37,160 nucleotides of DNA from an uncultured Oscillospiraceae bacterium (GCA_934654755.1 CAKUGQ010000018.1:1-37160), one strand, 5' to 3'. Shown: positions 25,250 to 32,838, counted from the stretch's first letter. Notes: generated from the letters alone by a model not told the origin. Made by a program: numbers and translations.

Positions 25250-26305
25250 TTAATACTCTTTTGCGGGCTCGCCGTGCAGCACGCGAAGCGCACCCTCGGC
25301 CAGAGCCTGCATTTCGTTCTCGCCGGGCAGCCGGTATACCGGGGCGACCGCGCCGACATAGGAGCTGATCTCGTTGCAGAAGCGCTCGGAGTGCGCCATG
25401 CCGCCGGTGTAGACAATGGCGTCGACCTTGTAGCGCAGCACGGCGGCCATTGCGCCGATGTCCTTGGCAAGCTGATAGGCAAAGGCGCGGAAGATCAGGC
25501 TTGCCTCTGCGTCTTCGCCGGAAAAGGCGCGGCGTTCGACCTCACGGAAGTCCTTTGTGCCAAGGTAACTGTAGACGCCGCCGTCGTAGCCGAGCAGCTT
25601 CTTGACCTCGGCCTTGGTTTTGCCGGAGTAGCAGAGATTGATGACCGCATTGACCGGCAGCGCGCCGGAGCGGTCCATGCCCATTGAGCCGTCGTCCTTG
25701 ACGTTGTAGTCGTCAATGACGACGCCCTTTTGATGGGCCGCGACGGAGACGCCGCCGCCCAGATGCACCACGATGAGGTTCAGCTCCTCATAGGCGCGGC
25801 CGAGCTGCGCCGCCAAGCGGCGGGCGGTGGATTTCTGATTGAGCGCGTGGAAAAAGCTCTCGCGCTGCATTCCGGCAAAGCCGGAGATATGTGCCAGCTC
25901 GCTCATCTCATCGACGGAAACAGGATCGACAAAATAGGCGGGGATGCCGACCTGATCGGCAAGCTGCTTGGCAATGACCGCGCCGAGATTGGAGGCGTGT
26001 TCGCCGTAGGGCGGGTTTTCGATGTCCGCCAGAACGCGGTCGTTGATGGCGTAGGTGCCGGAGGGAATATGGCGCAGCAGACCGCCGCGGCTGCAGATTG
26101 CATCGAAGTCGCGCAGCTCATAGCCCGCGCTGTGCAGGGCGCGAAGAATGACCTCCTCGCGGAAGGGCGTCTGCTCGACAACGCGCGAATAACGGCGCAG
26201 CTCGTCTGCGTCGTGCTCGATGTTTACGCGGAACAGCTCTGTCCGCTCGTCATAGACAGCGATCTTGGTGGAAACGGCGCCTGGGTTAATAATCAGCACT
26301 TTCAT
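25250..26305 (-). CDS. buk: Butyrate kinase
   Basis: 351 residues, usual for butyrate kinase of the acetate/sugar kinase/actin fold. Motifs visible: INPGAVSTKIAVYDE (N-terminal phosphate 1, about 6-20), HLGGGVSVAAHQKGVVIDD (about 196-214) and DAIVYTGGMAHSERFCNEI (about 301-319). It makes butyrate and ATP from butyryl phosphate, or acts similarly on branched-chain acyl phosphates. First gene of the block buk-ptb-iorA-iorB-aminotransferase, which could share the promoter at 26357. Confidence 0.96.
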   Translation of the reverse strand: MKVLIINPGAVSTKIAVYDERTELFRVNIEHDADELRRYSRVVEQTPFREEVILRALHSAGYELRDFDAICSRGGLLRHIPSGTYAINDRVLADIENPPYGEHASNLGAVIAKQLADQVGIPAYFVDPVSVDEMSELAHISGFAGMQRESFFHALNQKSTARRLAAQLGRAYEELNLIVVHLGGGVSVAAHQKGVVIDDYNVKDDGSMGMDRSGALPVNAVINLCYSGKTKAEVKKLLGYDGGVYSYLGTKDFREVERRAFSGEDAEASLIFRAFAYQLAKDIGAMAAVLRYKVDAIVYTGGMAHSERFCNEISSYVGAVAPVYRLPGENEMQALAEGALRVLHGEPAKEY

Positions 26306-26356
26306 AAAGCGTCCTCCATCGGGCGGAAAAATTCACAATGCCGGTTTTATTCTTAT

Positions 26357-26385
26357 ATTATACAGCGCTTCTTCCCATAGGTCAA
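26357..26385 (-). promoter_or_regulatory. Promoter of buk-ptb
   Basis: Minus strand: -35 TTGACC (26380-26385), 17 bp, -10 TATAAT (26357-26362), about 50 bases before the buk ATG. Confidence 0.75.
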
Positions 26386-26560
26386 TTCGTGAAAACAACA
26401 GAAAATCAGGCATAAAATTTGTGACACCTGTCGCATTGCGTCCGTGAGGCATGGACACGTGCTTTTTGGATGCTTCGTGCGCATGACCGTATAAATCAGT
26501 GGGCGTTTTACGGGCTGCCGCTACATAGAAAAATTGTTTCGGCTGCGCCGCAGGGAACCT

Positions 26561-26617
26561 GTCATTACGAGGAGGGCGTAAGCCCGACGCGACAATCTGA
26601 CGCGGCTTCGCAATGAT
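26561..26617 (+). repeat. Palindromic dispersed repeat, copy B (short)
   Basis: A 57 bp version with ends GTCATTACG and CGCAATGAT and the shared internal segment GAGGGCGTAAGCCCGACG, also in copy A. The rest of the 26306-26728 gap holds the buk and lipoprotein promoters, with nothing else I can name. Confidence 0.65.
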
Positions 26618-26646
26618 GCCGCTCGCGGCGGCGGAGAAGATACTCC

Positions 26647-26675
26647 TTGCACCGTCAGGCGAGCTGTGGTACAAT
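26647..26675 (+). promoter_or_regulatory. Promoter of the lipoprotein gene
   Basis: -35 TTGCAC (26647-26652), 17 bp, -10 TACAAT (26670-26675), 54 bp before the ATG at 26729. Confidence 0.6.
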
Positions 26676-26728
26676 GGCAGCAGAGAACAAAACCGTGTCG
26701 ATTTTCCGAACGAATCAGGAGGTTCCCG

Positions 26729-28954
26729 ATGAAACATCTGCTTGTTGCGCTCGCTCTAATCATTTCGCTGCTGTGTGGATGTGCGGCAAACGCACTGCCT
26801 ACCGCACCGCCGACGCCGACGGCGCCGTCCACGGAGGATCCGCGTCCCGCCTCGCTGGAGGGAGTCGGAACGATTTGTGACGCTCTGCCGGACGGCAACG
26901 GCTACATTGTCATGACTCACACCGGATTTTACCGCCTTGACAAGGAGCTTCGCCGTGCGGAGGCCACCGGGCTGGAGACTTATAATGCCCTGTTTGAGGA
27001 TGCCGCTTCGGAAAACCCCTTCTATCGAATGAAGCTCGACCCCGATTATGAGCTGCCGCTGTTGACCGCGCTGACGCAGACATCCCGCGGACTGGCCTTT
27101 TTCTGCTATTCCAACGGTACGTTTTATCTCGACGGCAAGCCGTGGTTCGACGCGCGGAGCTATATTAACGCCGTGGATCTGCACGATATGTATGGCACCG
27201 TCAGTCCGAGGTGTAAGGTACAGGTGATCGAATACGACGGTGCGATCTATACGATGATCTACGGCGCGGCGTGCAGTCTGCTCATGCGTGACGGAAAGCA
27301 ATGCCTGAATCTGCCGGAACGCGACGAGACCTACGAGCAGGGCACACTGCGCGCGTTTACGGGGTTGGCGCTGCTTGACGGGCGGCTGTTCGCCGGCGTC
27401 GGCTGCTTTAACTCCTATAACGACTATGCGCAGCCCAATTCCACCCGGCTGCTGCCGGTGGACGGTGCGGATTTCCGACTGAGTTATGAAAACTCACGCA
27501 GCGGGCTGGGCGTTCTGACCGCCTCGGCGCAGAGCGGTGAGGCGTTTTATTTCACGACAAGCAGCAGCGAGCTGTTCTGTACGGACGGAACACTCCTTCG
27601 GATGCAGACGCTGCAGGAGCAGGTGCGCACGCTCCACACGGACGGCGAAGGTCTGCTGGCCGTGACCTGCGAAAACAAGCTGGAGCGCTTTGTTCCGGAA
27701 TTTGAACGCAGCTTGCGCATGACGGAGCTTCGGCTTGGTTATCTGGCCGGTGAGCGGGACGAAAACGGAGAACCGGCCTTCGTGCTCGGCTCCGCGCCGG
27801 ACGTCTTTTATCCCGTCCTTGCATCGCTCGCTTCCTATCCCGGCCTGGCCGTCACGGCGGTCGCCTATGATACGCCCGAGGCGCTTGCGCGCGCCGCGGC
27901 AGCAGGTGAGGTCGATCTGCTCGCGGCGACGCTCTCGGATGCCCTGCTCCCCGCCGCGCAGCAGGGGCTTTTGTGTGATCTGACGGAATGCTGCCCGGAG
28001 CTGTTCCGGCAGGGCGTGCTTGCACCGGCCGTGCTGAATGCTTACCGGACGGACGAAGGCTGCTATGCGCTGCCCATGCAGTTTTTGCTGCGCGGGCGTA
28101 TGTTCTACAACGCGTCAGAGACGATAATCGGCTCCGGCGCACAAATCCCTCAGCTTTCGCTGAGCAGTCTCCTCGCGAAGGTGGGCGGCTCACACACGAG
28201 CGACGGCGTCTATCGCTCCTATGATCTCTACGAGCCGCAGTCGATGTTTTCCACACTGTGCAATGAGCTGACCGACGCCGTAATTGACCCGGAATCCGAT
28301 GCGCTTTGTCTGCCGCAGAGCGCGTTTATCGAAATCCTCAACTTCTGTGGCCGTTTTAAGCAGACCGTACAGTTTGATGATTATAATGCCCTTTATACGG
28401 TGCGCAGCAAGCTGAGCTTCCGCGTCGGTGGTGAGCGCGGCTTCTACAATGTGTCGTTTTTGGCTTCTCCGATCTCCCGACAGAGCGAGCAATTCCTCTG
28501 CATCGAGGGGCTGACCCGTATGCCCTGCCTGCCGGATGTGTATAACTTTCTTTCCGTAGTTCGCGGCGGTGCACAGGAGGCGGAGGCACAGGCAATCGTG
28601 ACCTATCTGCTGACCGATGAGACGCTCCCCGTGCGGCTCGGAAGCAAGACCCTCCGGGAGCGCGGGATCCTTCCGCTCATGCCGACGACGCGCGCGGCGC
28701 TTGTCGCGCAAACCGATCGGCTGCTGGATCCGAACGAGGGCTATTCCTATTCCGACCTGTCCCGTGAGCGCGCAAAGGCGCTGCTTTTGAGTATTTTTGA
28801 CAACGTGCAGATGGTTTACGGGCAGGCTGCGCCGCTGCGCGAGGCCGTCGGCGCCGCATTGACCGAGGCTGCCGCCCGGTATTTCGGCGGAACGATGACG
28901 GCAGAGCAGGCGGCGGCGTATGCACAGTCGTTGCTTGACGCACTGCGGCGATAG
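26729..28954 (+). CDS. Large lipoprotein with solute-binding-protein-like C-terminal domain
   Basis: 741 residues. The signal peptide ends in a lipobox (ISLLCGC, modified Cys at 18), then a Pro/Thr-rich linker. Residues about 50-340 are strand-rich with repeated ligand-read-out-like segments (GNGYIVMTHTGFYRLDKEL, GEGLLAVTCENKLERF), perhaps a beta-propeller. From about 350 (PDVFYPVLASLASYPGLAVT) to the end it resembles an extracellular sugar-type solute-binding protein. No transporter permease lies nearby, so it may be a sensor or binding lipoprotein. The last codons and stop lie inside a repeat arm, so the C-terminus may be altered. AGGAGG precedes the ATG. Confidence 0.6.
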   Translation: MKHLLVALALIISLLCGCAANALPTAPPTPTAPSTEDPRPASLEGVGTICDALPDGNGYIVMTHTGFYRLDKELRRAEATGLETYNALFEDAASENPFYRMKLDPDYELPLLTALTQTSRGLAFFCYSNGTFYLDGKPWFDARSYINAVDLHDMYGTVSPRCKVQVIEYDGAIYTMIYGAACSLLMRDGKQCLNLPERDETYEQGTLRAFTGLALLDGRLFAGVGCFNSYNDYAQPNSTRLLPVDGADFRLSYENSRSGLGVLTASAQSGEAFYFTTSSSELFCTDGTLLRMQTLQEQVRTLHTDGEGLLAVTCENKLERFVPEFERSLRMTELRLGYLAGERDENGEPAFVLGSAPDVFYPVLASLASYPGLAVTAVAYDTPEALARAAAAGEVDLLAATLSDALLPAAQQGLLCDLTECCPELFRQGVLAPAVLNAYRTDEGCYALPMQFLLRGRMFYNASETIIGSGAQIPQLSLSSLLAKVGGSHTSDGVYRSYDLYEPQSMFSTLCNELTDAVIDPESDALCLPQSAFIEILNFCGRFKQTVQFDDYNALYTVRSKLSFRVGGERGFYNVSFLASPISRQSEQFLCIEGLTRMPCLPDVYNFLSVVRGGAQEAEAQAIVTYLLTDETLPVRLGSKTLRERGILPLMPTTRAALVAQTDRLLDPNEGYSYSDLSRERAKALLLSIFDNVQMVYGQAAPLREAVGAALTEAAARYFGGTMTAEQAAAYAQSLLDALRR

Positions 28955-29068
28955 AGAGATGCCAAACGGGAAGTCTCTCCTTGTGGCCAGGGGGAAGACT
29001 TTGATTGCCGTGCTGCGGCGGATGTGTCATTGCACGGGCGGCTTTGCCGCCCGTGGCAATCTCATGTA
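28943..29068 (+). repeat. Long inverted repeat, left arm
   Basis: This 126 bp stretch matches the reverse complement of 30503-30627 nearly base for base, roughly 85-90 percent by eye. It begins CTGCGGCGATAGAG inside the lipoprotein stop region and includes AAGTCTCTCCTTGT and ACTTTGATTGC. The arms flank the ArsR-type regulator gene. Confidence 0.85.
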
Positions 29069-29086
29069 CCGAAAACTGTCATTGCG
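29026..29086 (-). repeat. Palindromic dispersed repeat, copy C (partial)
   Basis: Half of the palindromic unit in inverted orientation (GTCATTGC at 29026, GGGCGGC...GCCGCCC hairpin, GGCAATCTC at 29055), followed by a second fragment starting GTCATTGCGAGG at 29078. It overlaps the end of the left inverted-repeat arm. Confidence 0.6.
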
Positions 29087-29170
29087 AGGCCACGGATACG
29101 CAAAATCTGCACGGTTTGCAGGAATATATAAAGTATCTGCGAAAAATGCAGGAAAAGTACGAAAAGGTGA

Positions 29171-29199
29171 TTTACAAATCCGTTGCGATGTGGTATACT
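29171..29199 (+). promoter_or_regulatory. Promoter of the ArsR-type regulator gene
   Basis: -35 TTTACA (29171-29176), 17 bp, -10 TATACT (29194-29199), about 50 bp before the GTG at 29249. Confidence 0.65.
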
Positions 29200-29248
29200 A
29201 ACGCTATAATGGACGGGTGTGCGCAGCACATCCGGAGAGGAGGAGCCC

Positions 29249-30382
29249 GTGAAGGTCCGCGTTGTCCGTGAACCGTGTTATTTTGCCGAGGCAGTTTATC
29301 TGCTTTATTATTTTGTGAACGGCGTATCCTACGTCGAAGAGTATCATCGCATTTCGCAAAAGTACAGAAGCTACCACCCCGACCGGAGCGACGAGGGGCT
29401 GATCAAAGCGCGTGAGCTGGATCGTGTGCTTGCCGCTGCGACGCGGGATATCGATCCGCAGGACCCGAAGCTGCGCCTGTTTTTTGAGCGCCTGGCGGGA
29501 ACCGTTCCCACAACGGCCTGCTGCCTGGCGCAGGTCATGCTGATGACCGTTCCGCTCGACCGCAGTGACCCGGATGAATTTGCCGCCGATCTGTTGGCGG
29601 GCTTCCGCTCCATGTGCAGCGAGGGCATTAAGATTAACGATATCAATGCCATGGGACTGATCGTTGAACACTGGGAGCCGCAGCAGGAGCAGGAGTCGCT
29701 TTCCGCGCAGATTGAGCATTTGCCCTGTGCCATTGAGGCCAAGTGGGAGATTCTGCGCGCATTGACGGAGTTTGAGAGCTTCCTTGCCGAGCTGATGCAG
29801 CTCGTTCGGCCCGTTGCCGAGCGTCTGCGCACGGAGCTGGAGACGATGCGCTCACTCAACGCTCCCGCGTTGGAACGCTGGTCAGCATACTTTTCCGAGC
29901 ACACCGTTGATAAGTTCCGCGAGGAGATGTTCGGATCGAGCTTCCTGTTCCCGCAGGATCTGCCGCAGCAGGATGTACTCCTGGGTATTTGGAGCTGTAA
30001 TATGATCGGCTTCTGGTCGGAGTGGCTGGAGCGCGGCGGAGAGAGCGTGCGTGTCGCCTATGCCGGTTCCGGTCTGAGCTTCGATTTTGCCGCGTCGCAC
30101 AGGAAGCGCCCCGATCCCGAGAGCCTTTCGGCGATGCTTCGCGCGCTGAGCGGCAAGGATCGGTTGGAGATTTTGCAGCGCTGCCGCACTGCGCCGTTGT
30201 CCGCTGCGCGGCTTGCCGAGGCAATGAATCTCAATTCGGGTACGGTTTCGCGCAATTTGTATGACCTTTACAAGCTGGGCTATCTGGAGACGCGAGGCGA
30301 CGGAGAGCGCGTAAACTATATCACACGTCCGGAGGCCGTTGAGCGGCTGTTCCAGTGGATCATGGATTTTATTAAAAGCTGA
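29249..30382 (+). CDS. ArsR-type winged-helix regulator with large N-terminal domain
   Basis: 377 residues. The C-terminal about 85 residues form an ArsR-type winged helix (SAMLRALSGKDRLEILQRCR, recognition helix around LAEAMNLNSGTVSRNLYDLY, then wing LETRGDGERVNYI). The N-terminal 290 residues are mostly helical and match nothing I recognise; they probably hold the sensor or oligomerisation function. No metal-binding Cys cluster is visible in the HTH. I chose GTG at 29249 because GAGGAGGAG lies just upstream; an earlier ATG at 29219 has no such site. It is a lone gene flanked by inverted repeats. Confidence 0.72.
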   Translation: MKVRVVREPCYFAEAVYLLYYFVNGVSYVEEYHRISQKYRSYHPDRSDEGLIKARELDRVLAAATRDIDPQDPKLRLFFERLAGTVPTTACCLAQVMLMTVPLDRSDPDEFAADLLAGFRSMCSEGIKINDINAMGLIVEHWEPQQEQESLSAQIEHLPCAIEAKWEILRALTEFESFLAELMQLVRPVAERLRTELETMRSLNAPALERWSAYFSEHTVDKFREEMFGSSFLFPQDLPQQDVLLGIWSCNMIGFWSEWLERGGESVRVAYAGSGLSFDFAASHRKRPDPESLSAMLRALSGKDRLEILQRCRTAPLSAARLAEAMNLNSGTVSRNLYDLYKLGYLETRGDGERVNYITRPEAVERLFQWIMDFIKS

Positions 30383-30389
30383 AAATGAA

Positions 30390-30421
30390 CCTCACGCGGA
30401 ATGCTCCGCGTGAGGTTTTTA
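30390..30421 (+). terminator. Terminator after the ArsR-type regulator
   Basis: Perfect 11 bp stem (CCTCACGCGGA/TCCGCGTGAGG) with an ATGC loop, followed by TTTTTAT. Confidence 0.9.
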
Positions 30422-30457
30422 TATTTCGGCGGCTTTGGGGTGCGCTGTCCCTCTCGT

Positions 30458-30545
30458 GTCATTGCGAGGGGCGACGCGACGCGGCAATCTGATGCGGGAT
30501 TCTACAGGAGATTGCCACGGGCGGCGAAGCCGCCCTCGCAATGTC
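30458..30545 (+). repeat. Palindromic dispersed repeat, copy D (full length)
   Basis: 88 bp with inverted ends GTCATTGCG (30458-30466) and CGCAATGTC (30537-30545). Internal parts are GACGCGGCAATCTGATGCGGG and GGAGATTGCCACGGGCGGC, the latter folding on itself. It is the reference copy of the family in this window and sits between the regulator terminator and the tRNA terminator. Confidence 0.75.
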
Positions 30546-30627
30546 ACATCCGCCGCAGCACAGCAATCAAAGTCCCACCTTGGGTACAAGGAGAGACTTC
30601 CTGTTTGGTATTTCTCTATCGCCGCAG
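30503..30627 (-). repeat. Long inverted repeat, right arm
   Basis: Reverse complement of 28943-29068 over about 125 bp, with scattered mismatches. It includes the second half of repeat copy D plus about 80 bp of non-palindromic sequence. The arm lies just before the tRNA-Glu terminator. Confidence 0.85.
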
Positions 30628-30655
30628 GGTGGCGAAACCTCGACAGTCGGTAAAC

Positions 30656-30685
30656 GAAAAAGCGCTCCTGCTTTGCAGGAGCGCT
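30656..30685 (-). terminator. Terminator of the tRNA operon
   Basis: An 11 bp stem (AGCGCTCCTGC/GCAGGAGCGCT) lies on the minus strand just past the tRNA-Glu CCA, followed by five Ts. Confidence 0.9.
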
Positions 30686-30687
30686 TC

Positions 30688-30762
30688 TGGTGACCCGTAC
30701 GGGACTCGAACCCATGTTACCGCCGTGAAAGGGCGGTGTCTTAACCACTTGACCAACGGGCC
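30688..30762 (-). tRNA. tRNA-Glu (anticodon TTC)
   Basis: Folds as a normal cloverleaf: acceptor GGCCCGT/ACGGGTC, anticodon loop CTTTCAC with TTC at 34-36, T-loop TTCGAGT, and an encoded CCA. It begins on the base directly after the upstream tRNA-Met CCA, with no spacer. Confidence 0.95.
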
Positions 30763-30838
30763 TGGTAGCGGCAATCTGACTCGAACAGATGACAACACGG
30801 GTATGAACCGGGTGCTCTACCAACTGAGCTATGCCGCC
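30763..30838 (-). tRNA. tRNA-Met (anticodon CAT), elongator type
   Basis: Cloverleaf with acceptor GGCGGCA/TGCCGCT, D-arm GCTC/GAGC, anticodon loop TTCATAC, T-arm ATCTG/CAGAT around TTCGAGT, and an encoded CCA. The G1-U72 acceptor end is that of elongator rather than initiator tRNA-Met. The anticodon stem (CCCGG/CCGTG) carries one apparent C-U mismatch at 28-42. Confidence 0.92.
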
Positions 30839-30869
30839 ATATTTTGCCGTCCGAAAAGACAGCAGACTG

Positions 30870-30898
30870 ATTATACAGTGTACGGGCGGGTTTGTCAA
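30870..30898 (-). promoter_or_regulatory. Promoter of the tRNA-Met/tRNA-Glu operon
   Basis: Exact consensus TTGACA (30893-30898), 17 bp, TATAAT (30870-30875) on the minus strand, about 32 bp before the tRNA 5' end. It is the strongest promoter in the window. Confidence 0.9.
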
Positions 30899-30974
30899 GT
30901 GCTTTTTGAAAAAAATTTCGGAATAAGAGCGGGAATGCCGGTCGATACTTTCTGACAGAAAAGGAGGTATTAAA

Positions 30975-31400
30975 ATGCAGCATAAAATTGCTTATAAGAT
31001 CTGGCGAGAGACGGTTGTGTTTTACATCGGCGGAATGTTTTACTGTACGGTGGAGCTTCTCTGGCGCGGCTGGACGCACGGCAGCATGTTCCTGCTCGGC
31101 GGGCTGTGTGTCTGGACGGTTGGCAGCCTCGACCGCTTCTGGCGGATTCCCGTGCTGGCGCAGATGGCGCTTGGTGCGGTGATCGTAACGTTTTACGAGT
31201 TTTGGACGGGTGTGATTGTCAATCGGATCATGGGGCTGGCTGTCTGGGACTATTCCTGGCTGCCGATGAATCTGATGGGACAGATATGCCTGCCGTATAC
31301 GCTGTTGTGGTTCGTTCTGTGCGGCATCGGCCTGTTCGGCGAGAATGCGCTGCGACATGCGTTGTTCCGTGAGCCGTATCCGCAAAGAGCGTGGCTTTGA
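30975..31400 (+). CDS. Small membrane protein of the putative ABC-transporter type IV family
   Basis: 141 residues with four hydrophobic segments (about 14-30, 36-53, 58-80 and 100-122). The pattern FYCTVELLWRGWTHGSMFLLGGLC and VNRIMGLAVWDYSWLPMNLMGQ, split by a loop, matches the CmpB-like family often called putative ABC transporter permease; no ATPase partner is near, so true transport function is doubtful. AAGGAGG precedes the ATG. It is transcribed away from the tRNA operon. Confidence 0.75.
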   Translation: MQHKIAYKIWRETVVFYIGGMFYCTVELLWRGWTHGSMFLLGGLCVWTVGSLDRFWRIPVLAQMALGAVIVTFYEFWTGVIVNRIMGLAVWDYSWLPMNLMGQICLPYTLLWFVLCGIGLFGENALRHALFREPYPQRAWL

Positions 31401-31441
31401 CCTACGGCTTACCTCAAAAGAATTAAAGCAATCTGATGCAG

Positions 31442-31468
31442 ACGGCACGGAAACTCCGTGCCGTTTTC
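31442..31468 (+). terminator. Terminator after the small membrane protein gene
   Basis: Stem ACGGCACGG/CCGTGCCGT with loop AAACT, followed by TTTT and C's. Confidence 0.75.
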
Positions 31469-31499
31469 CCATATTATTGCCTGTTCGGATGCTCAATCT

Positions 31500-31524
31500 G
31501 CATATATTTCGAAGAAGTATATGC
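31500..31524. repeat. Short inverted repeat at the edge of the accessory region
   Basis: GCATATA and TATATGC (7 bp, perfect) separated by 11 bp. It could be an operator or a recombination site, or chance in AT-rich DNA. Confidence 0.3.
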
Positions 31525-31559
31525 GGATAATTCGGGTAGTGGTTTGCTGTGGTATATGA

Positions 31560-31754
31560 AAAAAGATTACGGAGAAAGCCCGTGTGGAGGCAACCGTCCT
31601 GAACAGTCTGACCCCACTTTCCAAAACCGAGATTTGCAAAAGTCTCCCCGATGTCAGTCCCACGACCGTCGAGGCCGTCCTCGGAGCCATGGTCAAGACC
31701 GGCTCTGGGAAGCGGATCGTTACAGGACGGACGATGCGGTATATCAAGGCATAA
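31560..31754 (+). pseudogene. Remnant of a Fic-family protein (C-terminal winged helix only)
   Basis: The reading KITEKARVEATVLNSLTPLS through TTVEAVLGAMVKTGS to GRTMRYIKA-stop matches the DNA-binding-like tail common at the end of Fic/DOC proteins carried by conjugative elements. An in-frame TGA (31557-31559) lies directly upstream and the Fic core (HPFxxGNGR) is absent, so only the last 64 codons survive. It lies on the opposite strand from the surrounding fragments. Confidence 0.75.
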
Positions 31755-31782
31755 AAATATCTCTTGTCTTTATATCTGCCAT
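31744..31782 (-). pseudogene. 5' stub of a conjugative-element gene
   Basis: AAAAAGGAGG (31788-31797) precedes an ATG at 31782 reading MADIKTRDIFMP and then a stop. MADIKTRD is the typical start of a protein encoded in Firmicutes conjugative elements. The rest was lost at a deletion junction that abuts the Fic remnant. Confidence 0.5.
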
Positions 31783-31816
31783 TGTAAACCTCCTTTTTCG
31801 ATAACAGAAAAGGCTT

Positions 31817-32080
31817 AAGCATAATGATAAACTCACTATTTGCAAGCATCGTCCTTGCCGTATGGCTCTGCAACAGGTCATCGACATTCTGGGTGATACC
31901 CGTAGCAAACGCCCCGTATTTTCTCACTCGTTTCCATAAGGTGAAGAGGAAGTTTGCGGAATACTCGTGTTGGAAAAGCAGATAAATCTCATCAATGAAA
32001 ATATAGGTGTTCTTTCCTTTGGCTCTGTTCTGAGTAATTCTGTTAAGAATGGAGTCAAGAACTACAAGCATACCGATAAC
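31817..32080 (-). pseudogene. Fragment of a VirB4-type conjugation ATPase
   Basis: About 88 codons from the C-terminal half of a VirB4/TraE-like protein. The Walker B box is TYIFIDEIYLLFQ, followed by LWKRVRKYGAFATGITQN and TARTMLANSEFIIML. Both ends are cut: the left end runs into the MADIKTRD stub region, the right end is fused in frame to the SpaA-like fragment. The Walker A part is missing, so it is not functional. Confidence 0.85.
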
Positions 32081-32838
32081 CCCGCTTTCTTCTGTGGAAT
32101 TATCCTCCGTGACATCGAAGTACACGGGCGTTTCATCGAGGACATAGCCGTAGGGAGCCTGTACCTCGACAATAGAGTATCCCTTTCCAAAGGACAGCTT
32201 TTCCGGCGTGACAAGAGAACCTTCTGCATTGGTGTAGAACACATCAATGGTGGTGGGCGTCGGGTAAGTGAAGGTCATTGTTACGGGATTGCCTTCCGGA
32301 TCATAAATCTAAATCCCGCACCGGCGTAAGGAATGGTCTTTCCGGTTTCTGCGTCCTGCTTCACGATCTTGATGAAGCTGTTAAAGGGTGCATTGTTGAT
32401 AAGGCAGCGATAAGTCGCCCCATTCTGAGAAATGAACACATCAAAGTCGGGCATCAGCTCGCTGCCCTCCCAGCCGGACACCTGATGGACGGTGTAGATG
32501 CCGTAAGGCATATCCTTTGTCTGAGCAAAGCCGTTTTCATCACAGGTGAGATAATCACGCTCGGTGTCCTCGGCAACCTCGTAGCTGCCTGCGGCTTTCA
32601 GGTACACAGCAAACTCTGCGCCGCTTTCGGGTGTTTCAATCTGTGTTTCACCGTTATCGGTGTGCTTGATGATGGCGATATTGCCCTTTACGACCTGCTC
32701 GGTCACATCATTTGCCGTCTGATTATGCTCCACGGTATAAAGCTGCGGCTCTGCACCGACCTTATGGACGGTGGTATCAAGCAGATAGCCCTCAGAGGGA
32801 GTGATCTCTCGCACCGTCCAGTCGTTATCGCAGATATA
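32081..32838 (-). pseudogene. SpaA/Cna-B-type adhesin fragment, frameshifted
   Basis: Cna-B/prealbumin-like repeats of Gram-positive pilin or adhesin proteins. Successive units carry the K...E isopeptide-type segments (GNIAIIKHTDNGETQIETPE, SFIKIVKQDAETGKTIPYAG, YSIVEVQAPYGYVLDETPVY). The reading frame changes by one base near 32305-32312; adding a T to the TTT run (giving FRFYDPEGNPVTM) restores it. The N-terminus is fused to an excisionase-like segment and the C-terminus to VirB4, so no signal peptide or anchor remains. Confidence 0.82.

Noticed and set aside
26400..26520. A possible small gene or RNA in the gap ahead of the lipoprotein gene
   Set aside because: Short open stretches exist on the minus strand but without RBS, recognisable family or a terminator; nothing supportable.
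31493..32278. An apparent novel fusion of an SpaA-type adhesin to a VirB4 ATPase
   Set aside because: Both halves are cut fragments: the ATPase lacks Walker A, the adhesin lacks signal and anchor, and the reading continues into antisense of the Fic remnant. A deletion junction explains it better.
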